This document shows, piece by piece, positions 24,761-33,053 of a stretch of DNA of 64,000 nt. The position numbers and the translations under genes are program-made. The stretch is from Xylanibacter rodentium (GTDB taxonomy: Bacteria > Bacteroidota > Bacteroidia > Bacteroidales > Bacteroidaceae), in the NCBI RefSeq assembly GCF_013166575.1, contig NZ_JABKKE010000014.1:36374-100373 (forward strand), given 5' to 3'. Positions within the stretch are counted from its first letter, which is position 1. Every line of letters begins with the position of its first letter. The notes under the pieces are model-generated. The model did not search any database, was not told the DNA's origin, and saw only the letters and a list, made by a program, of their open reading frames with translations.

Positions 24761-24890
24761 TATTGAGAATTGAGAATGGATAATTCTGATTAGCACTGTT
24801 GGCCAGCGCGGCAGCAAAACCATTGTATCAAAACCACCACCGGTATCTTTACCCAAAGCTAATCATAATTATCCATTCTCCATTTTCAAT
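24761..24890. repeat. Long inverted repeat family C, copy 1
   Basis: ATTGAGAATTGAGAATGG, continuing to TGATTAGC (24761-24793), is inverted at 24858-24890 with 3 mismatches in 33 bp. The 64 nt loop is unrelated to other copies. It begins 15 nt after the RNase H stop and related arms occur at 29609-29807. Confidence 0.85.
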
Positions 24891-24926
24891 TATATGAATA
24901 CCTGATATTTGTTGCTAAAAACAATA

Positions 24927-24975
24927 AATAAGGTTGTATACATACAACCTTATTAAAAAGATTTTGTATATTTGC
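24927..24975 (+). promoter_or_regulatory. 28 bp perfect palindrome next to a TATATTTGC promoter box
   Basis: AATAAGGTTGTAT (24927-24939), AC, ATACAACCTTATT (24942-24954) is a perfect 28 bp palindrome. A -7 box TATATTTGC follows at 24967-24975. The palindrome covers the position expected for the -33 element, as an operator would. The promoter points to the broken Fic gene. Confidence 0.6.
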
Positions 24976-24999
24976 ACTGTGTGATAACAAATATGATAC

Positions 25000-25448
25000 C
25001 ACTATGAAATATCTGAATATACGAAGGCTTTGACCGCATGGCAAGATTTACAGCCATTGTCTGAAAAGGATATGGAAAGGCTTAGTCGTCGCTTCACTGT
25101 TGACTTCAACTATAACAGCAATCACATTGAGGGCAGCACACTGACTTATGGTCAGACGGAAATATTGTTGCTCTTCGGCAAAGTTATCGGAGAGGCTGAT
25201 GTACGTGATGTGCAGGAAATGACTGCAAGCAATGCGGGACTGCGTATGATGAAATATGAGGCGAAAAGAATGAGAATGTATGGTGATATGATGGTGAACG
25301 AATAGCATTTCGAACTTCCAATTACACAAGAATACTTAATGCCATGCGGACACAACCTACACTTACGCTTGCAGACATGAAAGAAATAACAGGCATAAGT
25401 ATCGCTGCCATTCAAAAGCTGCTCGACCAACTTATTCATAGAAAATAA
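25000..25448 (+). pseudogene. Remnant of a Fic-family (AMP transferase-like) gene
   Basis: Two pieces of one Fic protein remain in different frames. The first (about 25000-25305) has WQDLQPLSEKDMERLSRRFT and NYNSNHIEGSTLTYGQTE, the N-terminal helix with the inhibitory-like motif region of Fic proteins, but there is no ATG in its frame; only TTG at 25030 is available, and the nearest ATG at 25004 is out of frame. The second (about 25306-25448) reads NYTRILNAMRTQ, then LADMKEITGISIAAIQKLLDQL, a C-terminal winged-helix-like end. The central catalytic part with the HPFx(D/E)GNGR motif is missing, so the gene cannot be active. It lies behind an intact promoter and palindrome. Confidence 0.75.
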
Positions 25449-25550
25449 GTGGAGTGAGGCGCAAAGGATGGTAGTTGGCAAGTATTTGTGACCCAGTGAC
25501 ATACCAAGGTCAACCCAAGCCAAATCGTGAAAAGCTGATAAAATAGAGCC

Positions 25551-26495
25551 TTACTTGCCGGCAGAGAATATCTTTTTGTATATCGTCACCATATTACCAT
25601 CATATTCTTCGTGTGACGTTACTGTAATGTTGTCGGGCAGTTGAGGTGCACGTGTGCCATGCCCGACGGCAAAGGGGGCAGTCTCCACACGTATCTCATC
25701 CCACAGACCTGCGGTTATGAACGAACTGTGAGTCTTTGCGCCACCTTCCACTATGAGCGACTGCACACCCTCACTGTACAGTCTGTCGACGAGTGTCTTT
25801 AGGTCTGTGTCGTGTCCGAGGACAATCTTCCTTGGGTCCGTCCCCGCCCAATAGCGCACATTCAACCCGGGATTGTCGCGCTCGGCAGTGACCCGTCCCA
25901 CGAGTATGGCATCGTTCTCCGCACGCAACTTGTGACTCAGCATCCTCGTAAATCCGTTGGATATCATCACAGGACGGAAGTCATCGTCGATAAATCCGTC
26001 AGATGTCTGCGCCCATTTCAATATTATGTACGGCCGATGCAGACTGTGATACGTAAAGAAACGCTTGTTCAGCTCGCGGCATTCCCGCTCGAGCACACCC
26101 ACCGTCACCTCGATACCGGCATTCCGAATCATCTCTATGCCACGGCCCTGAACACAAGCAAACGGGTCGACACATCCCACAACGACACGGCGCACACCTT
26201 TTTTTATTATCAATCCGGCACACGGCGGTGTCTTGCCGTAATGGGCACACGGCTCGAGACTCACATATATCGTAGCCTCGCACAACAACGGTTCGTCAAC
26301 GGCCTTGACCGATGCAAAGGCATTCACTTCGGCATGTCCCTCACCACAACGCACATGATATCCCTCACCGATGATACGGCCACCATGCACTATCACCGCC
26401 CCCACCATAGGATTGGGACGGGCGTTGTCCTTTCCGCAGGCCGCAAGTTGCAGACATCTGCGCATATATTTTTCGTCTTCCGATATTCTGTCCAT
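25551..26495 (-). CDS. ribD: Bifunctional riboflavin biosynthesis deaminase/reductase
   Basis: RibD deaminates 2,5-diamino-6-ribosylamino-pyrimidinone phosphate and reduces the ribose, two steps of riboflavin synthesis. The 314 aa protein has the deaminase domain first (His54-Ala-Glu56; Cys83 and Cys92 in PCAHYGKTPPC as zinc ligands) and the reductase domain after about residue 145 (LKWAQTSDGFID, ILVGRVTAERDNPGLNVR, LIVEGGAKTHSSF). The frame is open to 26603, but the ATG at 26493-26495 gives the normal start and avoids overlap with prmC. It is divergent from prmC. No other rib gene is in the window. Confidence 0.95.
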   Translation of the reverse strand: MDRISEDEKYMRRCLQLAACGKDNARPNPMVGAVIVHGGRIIGEGYHVRCGEGHAEVNAFASVKAVDEPLLCEATIYVSLEPCAHYGKTPPCAGLIIKKGVRRVVVGCVDPFACVQGRGIEMIRNAGIEVTVGVLERECRELNKRFFTYHSLHRPYIILKWAQTSDGFIDDDFRPVMISNGFTRMLSHKLRAENDAILVGRVTAERDNPGLNVRYWAGTDPRKIVLGHDTDLKTLVDRLYSEGVQSLIVEGGAKTHSSFITAGLWDEIRVETAPFAVGHGTRAPQLPDNITVTSHEEYDGNMVTIYKKIFSAGK

Positions 26496-26559
26496 AGTTC
26501 TTCCTCCAAAGAAAACAAAATTCTCTATCCTGCCGACACGGAATATCATAGATTCTCCG

Positions 26560-26568
26560 TATATTTGC
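26560..26568 (+). promoter_or_regulatory. prmC -7 box very close to the start codon
   Basis: TATATTTGC ends 8 nt before the ATG at 26576. With the usual start point about 7 nt after the box, the prmC transcript would begin at or next to its start codon. Confidence 0.6.
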
Positions 26569-26575
26569 ATACACA

Positions 26576-27463
26576 ATGACCTACGAAGATCTCTGGCGGC
26601 CACTTGCCGCCATATACGGCAGCGGCGAGGCCAAAGCCATAGTCCGCTACGTGCTTGATGTGCGTTTCGGCATGTCGACCACTGATGTTTACTGCGGCAA
26701 AGTTACACAATTATCGGCAGAAGACTGCCACGAACTGCAAAAAATGACCGACAGGCTTATGAAAGCCGAGCCGGTACAATATGTTTTGGGGCAGGCCGAC
26801 TTTTGCGGACGCACGATGAAGGTCGGGCCGGGAGTGCTGATACCACGACCGGAAACGGAAGAGCTATGTGAATGGATAGTCTCCTCAAATGAAAAATACA
26901 GAGCGCCCGATACCTTTTCCGAAAAAGAAACCTGCAACATCCGCCCCGCCATACTTGACATCGGCACAGGCAGCGGCTGCATTGCCATAACGCTGTCGCT
27001 CGACATACCGTCAGCAAAGGTGTCTGCATGGGACATATCGGCCGAGGCTCTTTCGTTTGCAAGGCTCAATGCCGCTGCACTCTGTGCGGAAGTCACATTC
27101 GAGACACAGGATGCGCTTGTCCCTCCAGATGACACAGCCCGCTGGGACATCATAGTAAGTAACCCGCCATACATCTGCCAACGGGAACGTACGGACATGG
27201 AACGCAACGTTGTCGACCACGAGCCGCATCAGGCATTGTTCGTGCCCGATGACGACCCGCTGCTTTTCTACAGCGCCATAGCCCGATATGCGGCACGGTC
27301 ACTGAAACGAGACGGAAGGCTGTACTTCGAAATCAATCCGCTGTTTGCCGGTGATATTCAGACCATGCTACACGAATACGGCTTCACAATGACCGAGACC
27401 CGCAGCGACAGTTTCGGCAAGGAACGCTTCATAAAAGGTGTCATAACCGGCAGAAAACAATAA
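26576..27463 (+). CDS. prmC: Release factor glutamine methyltransferase
   Basis: PrmC methylates the glutamine of the GGQ motif in peptide-chain release factors, using S-adenosylmethionine. The 295 aa protein has an N-terminal helical domain, the motif VLIPRPETEEL, the SAM-binding DIGTGSGC (about 127-134) and the substrate-binding NPPY at 196-199 (VSNPPYI). All are family hallmarks. It is followed by recX 71 nt downstream and comF, probably in one transcript. Confidence 0.95.
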   Translation: MTYEDLWRPLAAIYGSGEAKAIVRYVLDVRFGMSTTDVYCGKVTQLSAEDCHELQKMTDRLMKAEPVQYVLGQADFCGRTMKVGPGVLIPRPETEELCEWIVSSNEKYRAPDTFSEKETCNIRPAILDIGTGSGCIAITLSLDIPSAKVSAWDISAEALSFARLNAAALCAEVTFETQDALVPPDDTARWDIIVSNPPYICQRERTDMERNVVDHEPHQALFVPDDDPLLFYSAIARYAARSLKRDGRLYFEINPLFAGDIQTMLHEYGFTMTETRSDSFGKERFIKGVITGRKQ

Positions 27464-27534
27464 AAATCGGATTATGACACAATCTGACGAATGTCCTGGA
27501 ACTCTATTTACACCGTAAACAAAAGACACGCATA

Positions 27535-28047
27535 ATGAAAGAAATGACAGAACAGGAAGCCCGACTGCGGCTTTCAGCCATCTGCTCACAGGCAGAGCAC
27601 TGCTCGCACGAGATGGTCGAGAAGATGAGACGATGGGGAGTGGCCGAAGAGGCTCAGGCACGCATCATGGAATATCTCACGACCAACAGGTTCGTGGACG
27701 ACGAGCGGTTCGCACGGGCCTTTGCCATCGACAAAATCAAATACAACAAATGGGGACGGCGCAAGGTGGAACAGGCCATGTGGCAGAAACACATAGACAG
27801 TGACATACGGCAACGCGTGCTCGACGATATCAGCGAGGATGAGTATATGGCTGTGCTGCGCCCGCTATTGAAAAGCAAGCGCAAGAGCATACGTGCCGCA
27901 AACGAATATGAACTCAACACCAAACTGGCAAGGTTCGGGATAAGCCGCGGGTTCAGCTTTGACCAGATACGCCGCTGTCTCGGCGACGATGTGACCGGCA
28001 TGACCGGACTGGACATTGAATACACAGACGGAGAATATGAGGATTAG
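27535..28047 (+). CDS. recX: RecX family regulatory protein
   Basis: RecX proteins bind RecA filaments and limit RecA activity. The 170 aa protein is built of three-helix repeats with the typical sequence MRRWGVAEEAQARIMEYL, FVDDERFARAFAIDKIKYNKWGRRKVEQAM and a third degenerate unit ending RFGISRGFSFDQIRRCL. recA is not nearby. The end overlaps the start of comF by 11 nt, so translation is probably coupled. Confidence 0.9.
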   Translation: MKEMTEQEARLRLSAICSQAEHCSHEMVEKMRRWGVAEEAQARIMEYLTTNRFVDDERFARAFAIDKIKYNKWGRRKVEQAMWQKHIDSDIRQRVLDDISEDEYMAVLRPLLKSKRKSIRAANEYELNTKLARFGISRGFSFDQIRRCLGDDVTGMTGLDIEYTDGEYED

Positions 28048-28738
28048 TCTGCTCACCCGCCTGCTCGACCTCATATCACCGCGCACTTGTATCGTATGCG
28101 GCGCGCGACTGTCACCGACGGAAGACATCGTGTGCCAGTCATGTCTGTTACACCTGCCGCGCACAGGCTTTGCAAACTCTCCCAAAGACAATCCCATGGC
28201 CCGATTGTTCTGGGGACTTATGCCCGTGGAACAAGCAGCAGCCATGATTTACCACCAGCCACGATCGGAGTCAGCACGTATCATATACAACATGAAATAT
28301 GCCGGCCGCGCCGATGCCGCCATAGCCATGGGACGGATAATGGCGTGTGAGTTTGCCGAAAAGGGATTCTTCGACGGCATCGACGTGATGGTGCCAGTGC
28401 CACTTACCGAAAGCCGCAAACGCAAGCGGGGTTACAATCAAAGTGAGCTCATTGCACGCGGCATCAGTGAAGTGACCGGCATTCCGGTAGACACCAAAGC
28501 TATGGAACGCACCGCATTTTCCGCAAGCCAGACAAGTCTCACACGGTGGGAACGCCAGGACAATGTAAAAGACTCTTTCAGCCTGAACGGCAGACACATA
28601 CCGGCGGCAAACAGGCATGTGCTCATTGTTGACGACGTTGTCACATCGGGAGCCACCACGATGGCCTGCGGAAGCTGTCTGACATCCATTGAAGGCATTC
28701 GCCTTAGTGTCATCACACTGGCTTTTACGAAGAGTTAA
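28037..28738 (+). CDS. comF: ComF family phosphoribosyltransferase-like protein
   Basis: The 233 aa protein has an N-terminal four-cysteine zinc ribbon (Cys18, 21, 33, 36), a middle segment with FWGLMPVEQAAAMIYH and the PRPP-binding motif VLIVDDVVTSGATT near the end. KRKRGYNQSELIA is characteristic of ComF, which is linked to DNA uptake in naturally competent bacteria; its exact reaction is not known. The ATG at 28037 is preferred over an upstream in-frame TTG and gives an 11 nt overlap with recX. Confidence 0.9.
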   Translation: MRISLLTRLLDLISPRTCIVCGARLSPTEDIVCQSCLLHLPRTGFANSPKDNPMARLFWGLMPVEQAAAMIYHQPRSESARIIYNMKYAGRADAAIAMGRIMACEFAEKGFFDGIDVMVPVPLTESRKRKRGYNQSELIARGISEVTGIPVDTKAMERTAFSASQTSLTRWERQDNVKDSFSLNGRHIPAANRHVLIVDDVVTSGATTMACGSCLTSIEGIRLSVITLAFTKS

Positions 28739-28783
28739 AGACTTTCTAACCATGCCACCATCCTGCGTTTGACAAAGAATCCC

Positions 28784-28865
28784 TATCTTTCCTCTAAAGA
28801 AAAAATCATTTTATTTCTCCTGACGGTATATAATCTCGCGATTTATATGTAAATTTGCAAAGATA
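28784..28865 (+). promoter_or_regulatory. pyrE promoter region, similar to that of the second Rpn gene
   Basis: TAAATTTGC at 28850-28858 is the -7 box; the leader to the ATG at 28972 is about 107 nt. The whole block from TATCTTTCCTCTA to GATAA resembles 44622-44703, with CGATTTATATGTAAATTTGC identical in both. Confidence 0.65.
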
Positions 28866-28971
28866 ATTCCGGACTTCGGATTTTTTCACATTCCTCGTTT
28901 TTCCGACCGTGACAAAAGAATGCCGCACCAGACAAATTGAAGGTTATAACATAAAAAAACAATATAAGAAA

Positions 28972-29610
28972 ATGAGCGCTATCAAAAAAACATTCGCATC
29001 AAAACTGCTCGAGGTGAAAGCCATAAAACTGCAGCCGGGCAATCCGTTCACATGGGCTTCCGGATGGAAGTCGCCGTTCTATTGCGACAACCGCAAGACA
29101 CTGTCTTTTCCGCAACTGCGTGATTTCGTGAAGCTCGAGCTTTGCCACGCCATACAGGAAAACTTTCCCGAGGCAGAGGCCGTGGCCGGTGTAGCCACGG
29201 GAGCCATAGCCCAAGGTGCACTCGTGGCAGACGAGCTGTCGTTGCCTTTCGCATACGTACGCAGCAAACCTAAAGACCACGGTATGGAGAACCTCATTGA
29301 AGGCGAACTGCAACCCGGAGCAAAAGTCGTTGTCGTGGAAGACCTCATATCCACCGGCGGCAGCAGTCTCAAAGCTGTCGAGGCACTGCGCAAGCATGGC
29401 TGCGAGGTGGTGGGAATGGTGGCGTCATATACCTACGGTTTCCCCGTTGCCGAGAAGGCTTTTGCCGAAGCCGGAGTGAAACTCATCACCCTCACCGACT
29501 ACGAGCACGTGGTGGCACAGGCGGCGGAGACAGGCTATATCGCCGCAGGCGACATTACCGTGCTCAACGAATGGCGCCAGAACCCGTCGGAATGGAAACG
29601 TGAAGCATAA
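28972..29610 (+). CDS. pyrE: Orotate phosphoribosyltransferase
   Basis: PyrE joins orotate to PRPP to form orotidine monophosphate in pyrimidine synthesis. The 212 aa protein contains the orotate/PRPP site segments WKSPFYCDNRKTLSFP and FAYVRSKPKDHG, and the PRPP loop VVVVEDLISTGGSS. The ATG at 28972 (MSAIKKTFASKLLE) is chosen because it gives the family N-terminus; 21 upstream in-frame codons are within the leader. The stop codon touches the first arm of a 40 bp inverted repeat. Confidence 0.96.
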   Translation: MSAIKKTFASKLLEVKAIKLQPGNPFTWASGWKSPFYCDNRKTLSFPQLRDFVKLELCHAIQENFPEAEAVAGVATGAIAQGALVADELSLPFAYVRSKPKDHGMENLIEGELQPGAKVVVVEDLISTGGSSLKAVEALRKHGCEVVGMVASYTYGFPVAEKAFAEAGVKLITLTDYEHVVAQAAETGYIAAGDITVLNEWRQNPSEWKREA

Positions 29611-29723
29611 TTGAGAATTGAAAGTTGAGAATTGATAATTATGATATGCACCATTAAAGAGATGTAAGATGTTGCTCTTGAATCATATCATAATTATCAA
29701 TTCTCAACTTTCAATTCTCAATT
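29609..29723. repeat. Long inverted repeat family C, copy 2 (perfect 40 bp arms)
   Basis: The 40 bp at 29609-29648 (AATTGAGAATTGAAAGTTGA...) is perfectly inverted at 29684-29723, with a 35 nt loop. It begins inside the pyrE stop codon. RNA from either strand would fold into a very stable hairpin, so it is likely to act as a pyrE 3' end. Confidence 0.95.
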
Positions 29724-29766
29724 CATAAAAAGCCGGAATTGGCAAGCATACAACACGGCTCTTGAA

Positions 29767-29807
29767 GCCAATCATAATTATCAATTCCCAACTATCAATT
29801 CTCAATT
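29767..29807. repeat. Third arm of family C, after copy 2
   Basis: GCCAATCATAATTATCAATT and the following bases repeat the right arm of copy 2 with a few changes, after a 43 nt spacer. It can pair with the left arm at 29609 as well, so alternative hairpins are possible. It ends 11 nt before the next gene. Confidence 0.8.
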
Positions 29808-29817
29808 AGAAAGAATT

Positions 29818-30231
29818 ATGAGCAAATTTGAAAGTAGCATAAAACAAATACCATATTCCCAAACAGCTGTATACGACAAGATTAGCAACTTGGAGAATCT
29901 GGAGAAGATACGCGACCGCGTGCCCGAAGACAAGGTTAAAGACTTCCGCTTCGACCACGACTCGGTGAGCGTGAGCGTGGCGCCCGTGGGCGAGTTGCGG
30001 CTGCGCATCATAGACCGCGACGAACCGAAGTGCGTCAAGTTTGAGACAGAACAGTCGCCCATACCGTTCTATCTGTGGATTCAGATAGTGGCCGTAACCG
30101 AGACATCGTGCAAGATGAAAGTTACGGTGGAGGCCAGCCTCAACCCTTTCATCAAAGGTATGGTTTCGGGCCCGCTTAAAGAAGGTATAGAGAAAATAGC
30201 CGACGCATTGGCTATGATTCCATACGAATAA
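29818..30231 (+). CDS. SRPBCC-fold protein
   Basis: The 137 aa protein begins MSKFESSIKQIPYSQTAVYDKISNLENLEKIRDRV and continues with alternating beta strands, closing with a long C-terminal helix (LKEGIEKIADALAMIPY). This is the START/SRPBCC layout, a small hydrophobic ligand-binding fold common in Bacteroidetes. No ligand or reaction can be inferred. It sits between pyrE and argH, 19 nt before argH, and is likely co-transcribed with argH. Confidence 0.8.
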   Translation: MSKFESSIKQIPYSQTAVYDKISNLENLEKIRDRVPEDKVKDFRFDHDSVSVSVAPVGELRLRIIDRDEPKCVKFETEQSPIPFYLWIQIVAVTETSCKMKVTVEASLNPFIKGMVSGPLKEGIEKIADALAMIPYE

Positions 30232-30250
30232 GAAAAAAGAAACGAAGACA

Positions 30251-31600
30251 ATGGCAAGCAAACTTTGGGAAAAGAACTTTGAGATAAACAAGGAGATAGA
30301 ACGGTTCACCGTAGGCAGCGACCGCGAGATGGACCTCTATCTGGCCAAGTATGACGTGATGGGGTCCATGGCCCACATCATAATGCTCGAGAGCATCGGA
30401 CTGCTCGGCCGCGACGAACTGCCACGCCTGTTGACCGAGTTGCGCGACATATACGACACATGCGAACGCGGCGAATTCGTGATAGAAGACGGAGTGGAAG
30501 ACGTTCACTCGCAGGTAGAGCTGATGCTTACACGCCGCCTGGGCGACATGGGCAAGAAGATACACAGCGGACGGTCGAGAAACGATCAGGTGCTGGTAGA
30601 CCTGAAGCTTTTCACACGCCACGAGCTGAAAGAGGTGGCACTGGCAGTCGTGAAACTCTTCGATGAACTCATAGCCAAGAGCGACCGCTACAATAACGTG
30701 CTCATGCCCGGCTACACCCATCTGCAGGTGGCCATGCCAAGTTCGTTCGGACTGTGGTTCGGAGCACATGCCGAAAGTCTGGCCGACGACATGCTTTTCC
30801 TAAGCGCAGCCTACCGCATGACCAACCGCAACCCGCTCGGCTCGGCCGCCGGCTACGGCTCGTCGTTCCCGCTCGACCGCGAAATGACCACACGCCTGCT
30901 CGGTTTCGAATCAATGGACTACAACGTGGTTTATGCCCAGATGGGCCGCGGCAAGACCGAACGCAACGTGGCCTTTGCCATGGCCTCGGTTGCCGGCACA
31001 CTGTCAAAACTGGCTTTCGACGCTTGTCTGTTCAACAGTCAGAACTTCTCGTTCGTGAGTCTGCCCAAGGAATGCACCACAGGGAGCTCGATAATGCCAC
31101 ACAAGAAGAATCCCGACGTGTTCGAACTGATACGTGCCAAAAGCAACAAGCTACAGGCACTGCCGCAGCAGATTCAGCTGATAATGAACAATCTGCCAAC
31201 AGGATATTTCCGCGACCTTCAAATCATAAAAGAGGTATTCCTGCCGGCTTTCACCGAGTTGAAAGACTGTCTTGCCATGGCTGCATGGATTATCAGCCGC
31301 ATCGAGGTCAACGAGCACATACTGGACAATCCTATATACGACCCTATGTTCTCCGTGGAGGAGGTGAACCGTCTGGCGGCTTCGGGCATGCCGTTCCGCG
31401 ATGCCTACAAGACCGTGGGACTGGAGATTGAGGAAGGCCGGTTTGTGCCCGACAAGAACATCTGTCACACACACGCGGGCAGCATAGGCAACCTGTGCAA
31501 CGACCGCATCACACAAATGATGGGTACAACGATGGACAGTTTCGGATTCGACGCCGTGGAGAAAGCAGAAAAGGAGCTGCTCGACCGCGCACGCCCATGA
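30251..31600 (+). CDS. argH: Argininosuccinate lyase
   Basis: ArgH splits argininosuccinate into arginine and fumarate, the last step of arginine synthesis. The 449 aa protein shows SGRSRNDQV, the catalytic-region YTHLQVAMPSSFGLW, and the family signature GSSIMPHKKNPD at about 278-289. Length fits the Bacteroidetes form. Other arg biosynthesis genes are not in the window. Its stop overlaps the ATG of the next gene (ATGA). Confidence 0.97.
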   Translation: MASKLWEKNFEINKEIERFTVGSDREMDLYLAKYDVMGSMAHIIMLESIGLLGRDELPRLLTELRDIYDTCERGEFVIEDGVEDVHSQVELMLTRRLGDMGKKIHSGRSRNDQVLVDLKLFTRHELKEVALAVVKLFDELIAKSDRYNNVLMPGYTHLQVAMPSSFGLWFGAHAESLADDMLFLSAAYRMTNRNPLGSAAGYGSSFPLDREMTTRLLGFESMDYNVVYAQMGRGKTERNVAFAMASVAGTLSKLAFDACLFNSQNFSFVSLPKECTTGSSIMPHKKNPDVFELIRAKSNKLQALPQQIQLIMNNLPTGYFRDLQIIKEVFLPAFTELKDCLAMAAWIISRIEVNEHILDNPIYDPMFSVEEVNRLAASGMPFRDAYKTVGLEIEEGRFVPDKNICHTHAGSIGNLCNDRITQMMGTTMDSFGFDAVEKAEKELLDRARP

Positions 31601-32196
31601 CTGTAACGACCATAACGAAAAAGCTGCTCCGCAGAACACTGTACACTACAGCATCGGCGGCAATGACGGCACTGAGTATCGTCATTGCCGCTTCGTGCGA
31701 CAAGGCCGAAGAACGTTTCAGCGACCGGCCGTGCTATTTCATGTTCCGGGCCGACTATCACAATACACATATATTGGCAAGGGTGCTGAACAATCCGGGC
31801 TTGTTCGTAAACGTAAAGACACAGAACCGCCAGGGCGTTCGGTATCTCATGGTCTCGGCACCGTTCGACATCCCGGCCGAGGACAAGGAAGTGGCACTGA
31901 CAACAGAAATTGAAAACAGATACAGCTATACTCTTGGAGCCAACAACAGCCTGATAACAGGATGCTCGGTAACCAACGAGTGGCGTGCCTATGACGGTCA
32001 GTGTCCCTATTGCCTCGACAATCACAGTACCACGTTCTTCCCGCTCACATGGGCAGAAGGCAGCAACGGACAGGCCGTCCGCTGCAACAACTGCAAGCGT
32101 ACGTACAATCTCAACTACGGAGCGTCGGCCGACGGTCACCGACTTGTGGAATACCGTGTAAGGTTCGACGGAAGAGTGCTCACGGTGAGCAACTGA
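31597..32196 (+). CDS. Lipoprotein with two CxxC pairs
   Basis: The 199 aa product has a signal peptide with lipobox VIAASC (Cys34), so it is a lipoprotein. The C-terminal part has CPYC and, 26 residues on, CNNC, spaced like a zinc ribbon or an iron-sulfur-like site; the histidines of a Rieske centre are missing. It starts in an ATGA overlap with argH, which fixes this start and suggests translational coupling, though no link with arginine synthesis is apparent. Function unknown. Confidence 0.8.
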   Translation: MTVTTITKKLLRRTLYTTASAAMTALSIVIAASCDKAEERFSDRPCYFMFRADYHNTHILARVLNNPGLFVNVKTQNRQGVRYLMVSAPFDIPAEDKEVALTTEIENRYSYTLGANNSLITGCSVTNEWRAYDGQCPYCLDNHSTTFFPLTWAEGSNGQAVRCNNCKRTYNLNYGASADGHRLVEYRVRFDGRVLTVSN

Positions 32197-32227
32197 AAGG
32201 TTTGCCGATTCTTAACAGTCTGCGGCA

Positions 32228-32635
32228 TCACGTCCACAGTTCGGTAATATACATCGGGAATCCATGGTCAGACCTGCTGAATCCGCACGATTCGTAAAAC
32301 TTTATGCCGTCTTCGTATGCCACGAGAAGTATACGTAGATAGTCCTTATACTTCTCCTTGGTCATTTCAACAAGACGCCGGCCGATGCCATGATGCTGAT
32401 AATCGGGATCCACAAGCAGATAGTGGACATAGGCCGTCATCACCCCATCGTCCATAGCGCATATCATACCCACCAGACGGTCGCCGTCCCATGCCGAATA
32501 TACCGTCTCGTAATTCTTCATGGCCTCGACAAGTTTGTCGGGATAGTGACCCGACGACCATTCCACAGACATGAAAAGACGTTCCAGCTCGTCACGTCCG
32601 AAAGCATGTATATCTTTATATTCAATATTATCCAT
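32228..32635 (-). CDS. GNAT family N-acetyltransferase
   Basis: The 135 aa protein has the GNAT core with the acetyl-CoA loop DPDYQHHGIGRRLVEM (Q/RxxGxG/A form), preceded by strand MTAYVHYLLV and followed by LLVAYEDGIKFYESCGF. Substrate unknown. The ATG at 32633-32635 is chosen over one 11 codons upstream because MDNIEYKDI starts the fold. It converges with the lipoprotein gene, 31 nt apart. Confidence 0.88.
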   Translation of the reverse strand: MDNIEYKDIHAFGRDELERLFMSVEWSSGHYPDKLVEAMKNYETVYSAWDGDRLVGMICAMDDGVMTAYVHYLLVDPDYQHHGIGRRLVEMTKEKYKDYLRILLVAYEDGIKFYESCGFSRSDHGFPMYITELWT

Positions 32636-33053
32636 TGTTGTCAGAAATCGATTGTATTTCGCAGACACCTAATGTATGTCCCATAGAGATTCTCACTTCC
32701 CATACCATGCCGGCTGTGAAAGAAACATTCATATATTCCAATATCACTATTTCCTACAGACATCAGCATGGTGTTTCCCTCCCCTGTCATATCTTACTAT
32801 AAAAGGTCGGATTCAAATATATTCGGATTCAAAACTAACTAAAAATTTCCATAATTACATCACATTATGTTTTTTTAACCGTATATTTTCATTCTGAAAA
32901 CAACATTCTCCCCCATATATTGCCTCAACAACATCATATCAGTATAATCCAGGAAAAACACAAAGATTCCCCATCCTCTTAGATCATATGGCACAAAAAC
33001 AGAATATGATTTTATACCCTACAGGCTTCCCGACGACCTTCCTTTGTTGGAAC
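32636..33053. other. AT-rich intergenic region
   Basis: No coding frame with plausible composition and no repeat are seen here, before the 334 bp repeat begins. Confidence 0.5.

Noticed and set aside
32676..32897. 73-codon plus frame in the gap after the GNAT gene
   Set aside because: AT-rich, no promoter or family features; likely chance.
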